The notes beneath the pieces were generated by a model. That model did not search any database, was not told the origin of the DNA, and was given only the letters and a program-made list of their open reading frames with translations. DNA of 64,000 nt from Lachnospiraceae bacterium 10-1 (GTDB lineage: Bacteria; Bacillota; Clostridia; Lachnospirales; Lachnospiraceae): NCBI GenBank assembly GCA_000403495.2, contig KE159818.1, positions 186,001 to 250,000 on the forward strand. Reading direction: 5' to 3'. Position 1 is the first letter of the stretch, and every line of letters begins with the position of its first letter. The translations under genes and the position numbers were made by a program. Below, one piece after another: positions 45,167 to 53,005 of this stretch.

Positions 45167-46828
45167 CTAATGAATCACATCTTTAAATCCTTCTTTTATG
45201 GTTTCTCCCCTGAAAATATCCTCTGCCTTTACAGGTGATGCCGGAAAATCCCGATATCCGACTCTATCCCCTTCCTTTGGGTAATAAAAAGTATATCCAT
45301 GAAGCACATAAGATTCTGTCTCAAAATTTTCATAATCTTTTTGGCAAATCAGATATTTCAGTGTAGCGCTTTTAGAAACCTCTATGCCAAACACTCCAAA
45401 CTTATATACGCCAAAGAATAATAAAAAAATCAAATATATTTTAAACCTGTCCAAATGAGGGCTGATTTTTAAATAAATATTTCCCCATACAAGAACCGGC
45501 GACAACCATAAAAACACACAGCCATACCGGATCAACGGCGCACTCAACAGCCAAAATAGAAAACAAATGGTTATTGTTCCTGTTATATGAAGAAAGTCTG
45601 CCATATCCCGTTTCTTTTTTATTATTCCATAGACAGTAGTCAATATAAAAAGCACAACTCCGATTACTGCAAAAACCAGAAATACCTTATTGCTGGCATC
45701 TAAATTTTCCACCCATTCTGGAAGCCATTTCATAAGCGGATCATCATATCTTGACACATCATTAAATCCCCGCCCCCAAACCTGTATTTCTTTTGCATCA
45801 TACTCAGCCATTCCTTTGGGAATTTTAAAATCAAAAGAAAAAAAGTCAATTGAAGTAAAAGGATAAATCAGCCATCCTGAAAGCATTACATTCCGAATTA
45901 AAAAAGGAATTACCGTCAAAAATCCCAGTCCTAAAAATTTTCCGATATCCTTTCCCTTTTTTTCCTTCATCATCATAACTGCAGGCTTTAAGGCAAGAAG
46001 CAAAATAAATGCTCCGGATAATTTGACCGTCAAAACCACCAAACACAACAAACTCAGTAATGCATATGGAAAATAAGACTTTTCTTTGTTCTCTATCAAT
46101 TCAAGCCATCTGATCACTATATAAAATACCAGAAAAACCATAAAATAATCAGATGCCGGTGATACCATCTCATCGAACGCCATGAGTAAATAATAAATGC
46201 TGACTATTCTGGCAAAATCCGAGAGCAATGGTTTTCTTTCTCTTTTTTTAGAGAACATTTCTGAACAGACCAATGCCAGAAGATATGCTAAAAATCCTGC
46301 ACAGCAATGATAAGACTGCCCCCCTAAAAATGACATGCTGTAAAATGCCGAAAGGCAAAACGCCGCACTATTATATGCAAGCCTGCTGTGCAGATTACCT
46401 AGTCCTAATACGGCTCCATATTCCTCAATCCATCGGATGCTCTGCGCATGGTAAAGGCTTGTATCATAATGTATAATGCCTGTAGATGTACCATAGGCAA
46501 ACAACAGTAAAAGTACCACCGATATTACAATCCTGGCTGGCTGGACAGTAAGCCTGAAGGTATGCAGGTCTTCCAATATTTCTTTTCTAAACGCCAGTAT
46601 ACATAAAAGGCAGATAAGGAGCAGTATTCCATTAGCCATAAGTCCAACCTTGTAAAAAATGCTGAAAAGCTGGGCATAGACTGTCACCGTTCCAATACCG
46701 GCATATAAATAACTAGTTCTTTTTCCAAACTGAAATGTTTTTTTACCCGAAATAACCCTGATGCAGGCAAATCCCGTCACATAACAGGTAAACAGCATAT
46801 ACAGCCATATAAGTATGACAGATAGCAT
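45167..46828 (-). CDS. Large polytopic membrane protein between gmd and fcl
   Basis: This 553-residue protein has roughly twelve hydrophobic segments and a soluble C-terminal tail. I do not see a nucleotide-sugar-binding motif. The pattern YGTSTGIIHYDTSLYHAQSI in the first large loop, with the acidic/His residues, and the later LHSRLAYNS resemble a family of uncharacterised bacterial membrane proteins with GT-C or Wzy-like topology. It lies 28 bases after gmd and 59 before fcl, so it probably uses or handles a fucose-containing glycan. Polymerase, lipid-linked glycosyltransferase or flippase are all possible. Confidence 0.6.
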   Translation of the reverse strand: MLSVILIWLYMLFTCYVTGFACIRVISGKKTFQFGKRTSYLYAGIGTVTVYAQLFSIFYKVGLMANGILLLICLLCILAFRKEILEDLHTFRLTVQPARIVISVVLLLLFAYGTSTGIIHYDTSLYHAQSIRWIEEYGAVLGLGNLHSRLAYNSAAFCLSAFYSMSFLGGQSYHCCAGFLAYLLALVCSEMFSKKRERKPLLSDFARIVSIYYLLMAFDEMVSPASDYFMVFLVFYIVIRWLELIENKEKSYFPYALLSLLCLVVLTVKLSGAFILLLALKPAVMMMKEKKGKDIGKFLGLGFLTVIPFLIRNVMLSGWLIYPFTSIDFFSFDFKIPKGMAEYDAKEIQVWGRGFNDVSRYDDPLMKWLPEWVENLDASNKVFLVFAVIGVVLFILTTVYGIIKKKRDMADFLHITGTITICFLFWLLSAPLIRYGCVFLWLSPVLVWGNIYLKISPHLDRFKIYLIFLLFFGVYKFGVFGIEVSKSATLKYLICQKDYENFETESYVLHGYTFYYPKEGDRVGYRDFPASPVKAEDIFRGETIKEGFKDVIH

Positions 46829-46856
46829 TTCGTTATCCTCTTAGTGTAAATAACAT

Positions 46857-47927
46857 TTATTTATTTTTCTGCGACCTGTATTCCTCACAGTTCATTCCTT
46901 CAATTTCCTTTAAATCATGGTCCATCATCATAGCAACCAGACCTTCAAAGTTTACTTTTCTCTTCCAGCCTAATTCCTGCTCTGCTTTAGCCGGATTTCC
47001 CCAAAGAAATTCCACTTCTGCCGGACGGTAAAACTCAGGATTAATGTCTACTAAAAGCCTGCCTGTCTCACTGTCATAACCTTTTTCATCAATTCCTTTG
47101 CCTTCCCATTTAACGGTTATTCCCAGTTGTTTAAAGGCAGCATCTACAAATTCTCTTACCGTATGCGTTTCATTCGTTGCAAGCACATAGTCATCCGGCT
47201 TGTCCTGCTGCAGCATCATCCACATTCCTTCCACATAATCACCTGCGAATCCCCAGTCGCGCTTTGCATCCATATTCCCTAAAGAAAGCTTTTCCTGTCT
47301 GCCTGCAATGATATTTGCAATAGCCAGTGTAATTTTTCTTGTTACGAAATTTTCACCTCGTCTGGGTGACTCATGATTAAATAAAATGCCATTACATGCA
47401 AACAACTTATAAGATTCCCTATAGTTTACTGTAATCCAGTACGAATACAGCTTAGCCGCTCCATATGGACTTTTGGGATAAAAAGGAGTTGCCTCGCTTT
47501 GGGGTGCAGTTTCAGGAAGACCGCCAAAAAGCTCAGAGGTAGACGCCTGATAATATTTACAGTTCCCACCATTTACACGTATGGCTTCAAGAAGCTTCAA
47601 GGTGCTTACGCCTGTTGCCTCTGCTGTATATTCCGGAACTTCAAAAGATATGCCTACATGCGACTGCGCTGCCAGATTGTAAACTTCCGTAGGACGAATC
47701 TCTGCAATAAGACGCATCAAATTACTGGAATCTGTGGTGTCTGCAAAATGAAGGAAAAACTTAACCTTATTATATTTTGAGTTGATAATGTGATCAATAC
47801 GAGAGGTATTGCTGGTACTATGTCTGCGGATCAATCCGTGTACCTCATACCCTTTTTCCAATAAAAATTCTGCCAGATAAGAACCATCCTGCCCGGTAAT
47901 ACCAGTAATCAAAGCTATATTTTGCAT
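46857..47927 (-). CDS. gmd: GDP-mannose 4,6-dehydratase
   Basis: This NADP-dependent enzyme converts GDP-mannose to GDP-4-keto-6-deoxymannose. The 356-residue protein has [19 protein letters not shown] for cofactor binding, the catalytic region [11 protein letters not shown] and [11 protein letters not shown] (YxxxK), and [17 protein letters not shown], typical of Gmd. The start at 47927 has AAAGGAG upstream; the frame could extend to 47981 but that overlaps the DUF212 gene. It feeds the GDP-fucose synthase in the same operon. Confidence 0.95.
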   Translation of the reverse strand: MQNIALITGITGQDGSYLAEFLLEKGYEVHGLIRRHSTSNTSRIDHIINSKYNKVKFFLHFADTTDSSNLMRLIAEIRPTEVYNLAAQSHVGISFEVPEYTAEATGVSTLKLLEAIRVNGGNCKYYQASTSELFGGLPETAPQSEATPFYPKSPYGAAKLYSYWITVNYRESYKLFACNGILFNHESPRRGENFVTRKITLAIANIIAGRQEKLSLGNMDAKRDWGFAGDYVEGMWMMLQQDKPDDYVLATNETHTVREFVDAAFKQLGITVKWEGKGIDEKGYDSETGRLLVDINPEFYRPAEVEFLWGNPAKAEQELGWKRKVNFEGLVAMMMDHDLKEIEGMNCEEYRSQKNK

Positions 47928-47967
47928 AATTTTCTCCTTTATATCTATCTTTAATTTTTTAAATTTC

Positions 47968-48426
47968 TTACCAAATAACATTTACTGTCACTGCTATAAT
48001 AATACCAAGAATAGCTCCCATCAATACCTGTAAAGGTGTGTGCCCTACCAGCTCTTTCAGCTTTGCCTCAGGGCTGATCTGATTTCCCATGTTGGTAAAT
48101 ATCTCCATCATCTCGTTTAATACCTGCCCCTGCTTTCCGGTTTCCCTTCGAACTCCCATTGCATCATACATCACAATAATGGAAAGCATAACAGCAATTG
48201 CAAATTCAAAGCTTCCTCCACCATATTTTATCCCTGCGGCCGTCGCTAATCCGCAAACGGTCGCGGAATGGCAGCTGGGCATTCCACCGCTTCCTACCAT
48301 TCTCTCCACCACAAAGCGTTTGGTCAGAATCAAATGAATCAGGGTTTTTAATACCTGCGCCACAAGCCATCCCAATGCTGCAGAAACAAATACCTGATTG
48401 TTAAGCAATTCTACAATAAAATCCAT
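47968..48426 (-). CDS. Divergent PAP2-family membrane protein (DUF212)
   Basis: This 152-residue protein matches DUF212, distantly related to acid phosphatases and vanadium haloperoxidases. Signature segments are [20 protein letters not shown] near residue 45 and [16 protein letters not shown] near residue 88. It has about four membrane segments. It starts two bases after the rfbD stop, so translation is coupled. In this operon it might dephosphorylate an undecaprenyl or sugar-phosphate intermediate, but no activity is established for the family as far as I know. Confidence 0.85.
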   Translation of the reverse strand: MDFIVELLNNQVFVSAALGWLVAQVLKTLIHLILTKRFVVERMVGSGGMPSCHSATVCGLATAAGIKYGGGSFEFAIAVMLSIIVMYDAMGVRRETGKQGQVLNEMMEIFTNMGNQISPEAKLKELVGHTPLQVLMGAILGIIIAVTVNVIW

Positions 48427-48428
48427 TT

Positions 48429-49268
48429 CTATCCTCTCATGTATACATCAAGTGCATCATGCCAGTCGGCAAATCTGTAATCCGTAGTCAGCTTCAGCAT
48501 ATAATTTTCCAATATAGAATAAGCCGGCCTGGGTGCTTTTGCACCAAATTCTTCTGTAGTGATAGCCTCAACCACCGTCTTTTTTCCTGCCATTTTAAAT
48601 ATTTCTTCAGCAAACTGCGCCCAAGAGCAGCTTCCTTCACAAGTAGCATGAAAAATTCCATAATTTTCCGTAAAAATCAGCTGGTCAATTGCTGCTGCAA
48701 GTTCCTTTGCGCTGGTAGGACTTCCCACCTGGTCACCAACTACCCTGACTTTATCATTATTCTCAGAAAGACGGAGCATGGTTTTTACAAAATTTTTCCC
48801 ATCTCCATAAAGCCATGCTGTACGCAATATGAAATACCTGTCTGCAAAATCCCTAACCATGTTTTCACCTGCCAGCTTTGTTACACCATATGCCCCTTGT
48901 GGATCAGGTTTATCAAACTCTGTGTAAGGCCTGTCTGCTTTGCCGTTAAACACATAATCGGTTGAAACATGTATCATTTTTGCACCTGTTTCAGAAGCGG
49001 CAATACTTAAGTTTCTGGGACCTATGGCATTGATCTTATATGCCTTATCCCACTCATCTTCACAGGCGTCAACTCCTGTATGGGCCGCACAGTTAATAAT
49101 TGCATAAGGCTTTACTTCCCTTACAAGTTCCATCACCATGTCGATATTAGTAATATCCAGCTCTCCTACATCCGTATTCACAAACTCAACTTCCAAATTA
49201 TTTTGAAATTCCAAATTGACAGCACGTCCCAACTGCCCATTACAGCCAGTCACGATTATTTTTTTCAT
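48429..49268 (-). CDS. rfbD: dTDP-4-dehydrorhamnose reductase
   Basis: This NADPH-dependent enzyme performs the last step of dTDP-L-rhamnose synthesis. The 279-residue protein has VTGCNGQLGRAV for cofactor binding, HVSTDYVFNGKAD, the pair in GAYGVTKLAGE (YxxxK) and FHATCEGSCSWAQFAEEIF in the substrate domain. It is the first gene of the rfbD-DUF212-gmd-membrane protein-fcl operon. The rfbA, rfbB and rfbC partners are not in the window. A likely -10 (TATACT, 49299-49294) precedes it with a poor -35. Confidence 0.94.
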   Translation of the reverse strand: MKKIIVTGCNGQLGRAVNLEFQNNLEVEFVNTDVGELDITNIDMVMELVREVKPYAIINCAAHTGVDACEDEWDKAYKINAIGPRNLSIAASETGAKMIHVSTDYVFNGKADRPYTEFDKPDPQGAYGVTKLAGENMVRDFADRYFILRTAWLYGDGKNFVKTMLRLSENNDKVRVVGDQVGSPTSAKELAAAIDQLIFTENYGIFHATCEGSCSWAQFAEEIFKMAGKKTVVEAITTEEFGAKAPRPAYSILENYMLKLTTDYRFADWHDALDVYMRG

Positions 49269-49413
49269 TATAAAATCTTCCTTTCACAGAATAAGTATAC
49301 CCGATTATTATTGTAACCTCTAATCTCATTTTAGACAAGTACAAGATGGGAATACTTATGCCTATCATAATAATTTCTTAATATTTTAATTCAGGGTTTT
49401 ACACAATTTGCTA

Positions 49414-49442
49414 GTGACGATAAATAGGTTGTATGTTATAAT
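49414..49442 (+). promoter_or_regulatory. Predicted promoter of the DUF3048 lipoprotein gene
   Basis: GTGACG (49414-49419), 17 bases and consensus TATAAT (49437-49442) precede the gene. The predicted start falls inside the left arm of the hairpin at 49447. Confidence 0.6.
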
Positions 49443-49446
49443 ATCA

Positions 49447-49477
49447 AATGGTGATTTTCTTTGTAATCACCATTTTT
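49447..49477 (+). promoter_or_regulatory. Hairpin with T-tract at the 5' end of the DUF3048 transcript
   Basis: AATGGTGATT pairs perfectly with AATCACCATT around an eight-base loop, followed by TTT. It looks like an intrinsic terminator but sits directly at the predicted transcript start, so it may instead be a 5' stabilising stem or a terminator for transcription arriving from upstream. Confidence 0.5.
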
Positions 49478-49500
49478 ATGAATGAAAGTGAGGAAATGTG

Positions 49501-50658
49501 ATGAAAAGATTACAAGTTCTTTTTCTTGCGGCCTTATCTTCATCTCTTTTACTGTTTGGATGCGGCAAGGATGCTGATGATACGGTAAGCCCTGTTGTAA
49601 AGCCACTTACAGAAGAGCAGCCCCAAACTCAGGAAGAGACGGAAGCACCGGCTGAAGAAACAGAAGAAGATACGGATACTCCTCCTGCTGAAGGCATGGC
49701 GAGGAGCAGAATTACAAATGAATGGGTAAGTGAAGACGCTGCCAATACACGTCCTATTGCAATAATGATTCCCAACTCCAAAACAGCAAGTCATTATGGT
49801 CTTTCTCAGGCATCTGTCCTCTATGAGTGTAATGTGGAAGGAAGTATGACCAGGCTAATGGCTGTCTTTGATGACTGGAAAAATTTTGAAAAACTGGGTA
49901 ACATCAGGAGCTGTCGTGACTACTATGTATACTGGGCTTTTGAATGGGATGCTATTTATATTCACTTTGGCGGTCCATTTTACATTGATGAAATTATTGG
50001 CCGCAAAGATACACAGAATATTAACTGTATCAGCTATGGAAATGCTTCTTTCAGGGAAACAGCCAAAAATTCAACTGATAATGCATTTACATCCGGTTCC
50101 AAGATTATTGATGCCATGAATTATTATAATTATCCCTTAGAATACAGAGATGGATATGCAGACAAGCAGCATTATTTATTCTCATCTGATCAGGAGCCTA
50201 ACACACTTGAGCAATATTCTGATGCAATTACTGCTGATAAAGTTGATATGTCTCCTGCTTATCCTGTTACTAACTGCTACTTTGTATACAATGAAGGTAC
50301 AGGGCTTTATGAAAGATTTCAGCATCTTTCTGGTGACAGTGATGGTCCTCATATAGATCTGGCCAATAATGAGCAGCTAGCATTTAAGAATATTTTGATT
50401 CAAAATACATATCATGAAGTCAGAGATCAAAAAGGTTATCTTGCTTTCCAGTGTCATGACACTACACGTGATGGCTGGTTCTTTACGAATGGGAGAGGCA
50501 TCCACGTGACCTGGGAAAAAACTTCGGATTATGGTGCTACCAGATATTATGATGATGCCGGAAATGAAATCAAATTAAATACTGGTAAAACTATGGTTTG
50601 TATTTTAGAAGATGGTGATACATTTATAGTAGATGGCAAAAGCATCAGTTCTAAATAA
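49501..50658 (+). CDS. DUF3048 domain lipoprotein (YerB-like)
   Basis: This 385-residue predicted lipoprotein has a signal peptide with lipobox LFGC and a long acidic Glu/Thr/Pro linker, then the DUF3048 region: RPIAIMIPNSKTASHYGLSQ, ASVLYECNVEGSMTRLMAVF and NIRSCRDYYVYWAFEWDA, with IYIHFGGP, followed by a second domain ending DGDTFIVDGKS. It resembles Bacillus YerB; the molecular function is not known. The ATG at 49501 follows GAGG; a GTG one codon upstream is also possible. It has its own promoter and terminator. Confidence 0.88.
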   Translation: MKRLQVLFLAALSSSLLLFGCGKDADDTVSPVVKPLTEEQPQTQEETEAPAEETEEDTDTPPAEGMARSRITNEWVSEDAANTRPIAIMIPNSKTASHYGLSQASVLYECNVEGSMTRLMAVFDDWKNFEKLGNIRSCRDYYVYWAFEWDAIYIHFGGPFYIDEIIGRKDTQNINCISYGNASFRETAKNSTDNAFTSGSKIIDAMNYYNYPLEYRDGYADKQHYLFSSDQEPNTLEQYSDAITADKVDMSPAYPVTNCYFVYNEGTGLYERFQHLSGDSDGPHIDLANNEQLAFKNILIQNTYHEVRDQKGYLAFQCHDTTRDGWFFTNGRGIHVTWEKTSDYGATRYYDDAGNEIKLNTGKTMVCILEDGDTFIVDGKSISSK

Positions 50659-50674
50659 ATACTTTGCATTATTT

Positions 50675-50705
50675 AAGCCCTTCGGAAATCCGAAGGGCTT
50701 TTTCA
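50675..50705 (+). terminator. Intrinsic terminator
   Basis: AAGCCCTTCGG pairs with CCGAAGGGCTT around AAAT, and a T-run follows. It ends the DUF3048 gene and, read on the other strand, can end leuA. Confidence 0.9.
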
Positions 50706-50727
50706 ACGAAAAAGATATTCTATATCA

Positions 50728-52398
50728 TTACAATCCCAATCTGTTAACCGCAGAGAAAATTGCACGTGCAGATGCTCTTGTAATATTAGAGCTTACTCCC
50801 ACTCCATAAGTCACTTTTCCAGTCTCTGCATCCAATACATGAATATATGCTGCTGCCTGGGAATTAGATCCACTTTGAAGTGCATGTTCCTCATAATCCA
50901 AAATCTTAATCTTTCTGTCCAGTTCATGCCAAAGTCCTCTTTGGATCGCATCAATTGGCCCATTTCCCACAGCTTCGAAACGCTTTTCCTTTCCCGCATC
51001 TGTATAAACTACAGTTACTCTTGTATCAAATTCTGATTTAACTTCATCACTCAAATCATCAACACGAAGCTTGCGGAAATGAATCGGTTCTTTTCTGTCC
51101 AAATATTCCTTTCGAAATGCTTCCATAATCTGCTCTGGTGATACTTCTCCCTGTTTTTCTGAAATTGCCTGTATTACATCTGCAAACTCCCTATGCATGC
51201 CTTTAGGAAGCTTGAACCCAAAGTAAGTGTCCATAACAAATGCCACACCGCCTTTTCCTGACTGGGAATTAATGCGGACAATAGGTTCATATTCTCTTCC
51301 AATGTCGGAAGGATCTATGGGTAAATAAGGTACCTGCCAGTACTCATTATTCCTTTCCTTCATTGCCTTAACGCCCTTGTTAATTGCATCCTGATGTGAT
51401 CCTGAAAATGCGGTAAATACAAGCTTTCCTGCATAAGGATGCCTGGGGTGAATTGGAATTTTACAGCACCTTTCATACAACTCAATCGTCTCATTTACTT
51501 TTTCAATATTCAGTTCAGGATCAATTCCCTGAGAAAACATATTATAGGCTATGTTCAGCACATCTACATTTCCAGTTCTTTCACCGTTTCCAAATAATGT
51601 TCCTTCCACTCTGTCTGCACCAGCCAGCATGGCAAGCTCTGCGGAAGCCACTCCTGTTCCTCTGTCATTGTGGGGATGAACACTTAAAATAATGCTGTCT
51701 CTGTTTTTAAAATGGGTATTCATCCATTCAATCTGATCCGCATATACATTAGGCGTATTCATTTCCACCGTAGATGGAAGATTAATTATCATAGGATTTT
51801 CTTTTGTCGCCCCCCAGGTTTCCTGAACCGCAGTACAGATTTCAAGAGCAAAATCAAGCTCTGTTCCCGTAAAGCTTTCCGGTGAATACTCTAAAATGAT
51901 CTTACCGGGAAACTTTTCTGCTTTCTCCTTTACCATTAAAGTTCCCTTTACTGCAATATCTATAATTTCCTCCTTAGACATTCCAAAAACTACATCTCTT
52001 TGCAGGGTAGAAGTTGAATTATAAATATGCACAATGGCCTCTTTACATCCTTCAATGGATTCAAAAGTACGGTCAATCAATTCCTGACGGCACTGAGTAA
52101 GCACTTGTACCCGTACTTGGTCAGGAATCATTTTTCTTTCAACCAGTTGACGTAAGAAATCATACTCTATCTGACTGGCTGCCGGAAAACCAATCTCTAT
52201 TTCCTTAAATCCTAATTTAATAAGATATTGAAACATTTCAATTTTTTCACTTACCACCATAGGATCAATCAGTGCCTGATTTCCGTCTCTCAAATCCACG
52301 CTGCACCATATAGGAGCTTTTTCGATTTCTTTGTTAGGCCACTTTCTCTCAGGATAATCTACAACCGGATTTTTTCTATAACGTTTATAATTTAACAT
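50728..52398 (-). CDS. leuA: 2-isopropylmalate synthase (long form)
   Basis: This enzyme condenses acetyl-CoA with 2-oxoisovalerate, the first committed step of leucine synthesis. The 556-residue protein has the TIM-barrel metal motif SVDLRDGNQALIDPM, the HxH ligands in LSVHPHNDRGTGVA and a C-terminal LeuA regulatory domain (from about residue 430). Length and the N-terminal YRKNPVVDYPERKWPN fit the yeast/actinobacterial-type long LeuA rather than the short E. coli type. The ATG follows AAAAGGAG. No other leu gene is nearby. No leucine T-box is visible upstream; the gene lies behind the HPr terminator and two repeats. Confidence 0.93.
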   Translation of the reverse strand: MLNYKRYRKNPVVDYPERKWPNKEIEKAPIWCSVDLRDGNQALIDPMVVSEKIEMFQYLIKLGFKEIEIGFPAASQIEYDFLRQLVERKMIPDQVRVQVLTQCRQELIDRTFESIEGCKEAIVHIYNSTSTLQRDVVFGMSKEEIIDIAVKGTLMVKEKAEKFPGKIILEYSPESFTGTELDFALEICTAVQETWGATKENPMIINLPSTVEMNTPNVYADQIEWMNTHFKNRDSIILSVHPHNDRGTGVASAELAMLAGADRVEGTLFGNGERTGNVDVLNIAYNMFSQGIDPELNIEKVNETIELYERCCKIPIHPRHPYAGKLVFTAFSGSHQDAINKGVKAMKERNNEYWQVPYLPIDPSDIGREYEPIVRINSQSGKGGVAFVMDTYFGFKLPKGMHREFADVIQAISEKQGEVSPEQIMEAFRKEYLDRKEPIHFRKLRVDDLSDEVKSEFDTRVTVVYTDAGKEKRFEAVGNGPIDAIQRGLWHELDRKIKILDYEEHALQSGSNSQAAAYIHVLDAETGKVTYGVGVSSNITRASARAIFSAVNRLGL

Positions 52399-52420
52399 TT
52401 CTTTCTCCTTTTAAACAAAT

Positions 52421-52488
52421 GCTGTCACGCTTTGCGAGTCAGCTTATTGTAACAAACACTGCCCGCTTCGCGAGCAGCTTATTGTAAT
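52421..52488. repeat. Two imperfect 31-33-base repeats with small hairpins upstream of leuA
   Basis: Copies at 52421-52453 and 52458-52488 share GCGAG and the string CAGCTTATTGTAA, each preceded by a short GC hairpin (for example GCCCGC, TTC, GCGAGC on the plus strand). They lie between the HPr terminator and leuA. They resemble dispersed hairpin repeats; a promoter or regulatory function for leuA is possible. Confidence 0.55.
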
Positions 52489-52521
52489 AAAAACCGGCCC
52501 GAATCAAAATGGGGCCGGTTT
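52486..52521 (-). terminator. Intrinsic terminator of the HPr gene
   Basis: On the minus strand AAACCGGCCC pairs with GGGCCGGTTT around an 11-base loop, followed by TTTTTATT. Confidence 0.9.
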
Positions 52522-52543
52522 GAACATGTCTTTGGGTTTCAGA

Positions 52544-52807
52544 TTATTCACCTAAACCGTTTTCAATCGCCTTAACCAGAGTTTGAAGTGCTTCAATCTC
52601 ATCTTCTCCCTCACATACAAATTCAATTTCATCTCCGCATTTAACGCAGGCACCTAAAACACTTAACACACTTTTGGCATTTGCCGTATTATCCTTAAAT
52701 GTAAAGGTTATCAATGACTTAAACTGCATTGCTTCTTTACACAGAATTCCGGCTGGCCTTAAGTGAAGACCTGTTGGGTTCTTAATGACCACTTTCTGGC
52801 TTACCAT
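52544..52807 (-). CDS. ptsH: HPr-family phosphocarrier protein
   Basis: HPr carries phosphate from enzyme I to sugar-specific PTS enzymes and, phosphorylated on Ser46, is a co-repressor of CcpA in Firmicutes. The 87-residue protein has the active-site H15 in GLHLRPAG and S46 in NAKSVLSVLG, both correctly placed. The residue after H15 is Leu where canonical HPr has Ala, and ptsI is not adjacent, so a specialised HPr-like regulator is also possible. It is monocistronic with its own promoter and terminator. The ATG follows GGAGGGAG. Confidence 0.9.
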   Translation of the reverse strand: MVSQKVVIKNPTGLHLRPAGILCKEAMQFKSLITFTFKDNTANAKSVLSVLGACVKCGDEIEFVCEGEDEIEALQTLVKAIENGLGE

Positions 52808-52870
52808 TGTTATACAACTCCCTCCAATTCATTTTCTGTCTGATTCTCTCGCCCACAATACTCTTAATAT

Positions 52871-52899
52871 ACTATAACATTTTTCCCTATGTTTCTCAA
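52871..52899 (-). promoter_or_regulatory. Predicted promoter of the HPr gene
   Basis: On the minus strand TTGAGA (52899-52894), 17 bases and TATAGT (52876-52871) precede the gene by about 65 bases. Confidence 0.65.
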
Positions 52900-52935
52900 G
52901 TCTAATTATTAGGTTCAGCCTCTTTGCTGTAAGCG

Positions 52936-53002
52936 TTCAGCCGTGCAATTCATAAGCCATCAGAATACAGACCTTTCCTGACAATATAATTGATCGGCTG
53001 AA
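52936..53002. repeat. Spaced inverted repeat between glmM and the HPr gene
   Basis: TTCAGCCGTGCAATT and AATTGATCGGCTGAA can pair at 13 of 15 positions across 37 bases. It begins four bases past the glmM stop and could end or stabilise the glmM mRNA, but no T-tract follows on the minus strand. Confidence 0.4.
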
Positions 53003-53005
53003 TTA

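Noticed and set aside
52399-52543. Leucine T-box or leader peptide before leuA
   Set aside because: No T-box core, no run of Leu codons and no attenuator next to leuA; the hairpin present belongs to the HPr gene terminator.
52936-53005. glmS-type ribozyme or other known riboswitch near glmM
   Set aside because: The element is downstream of glmM, far too short and without the conserved core.
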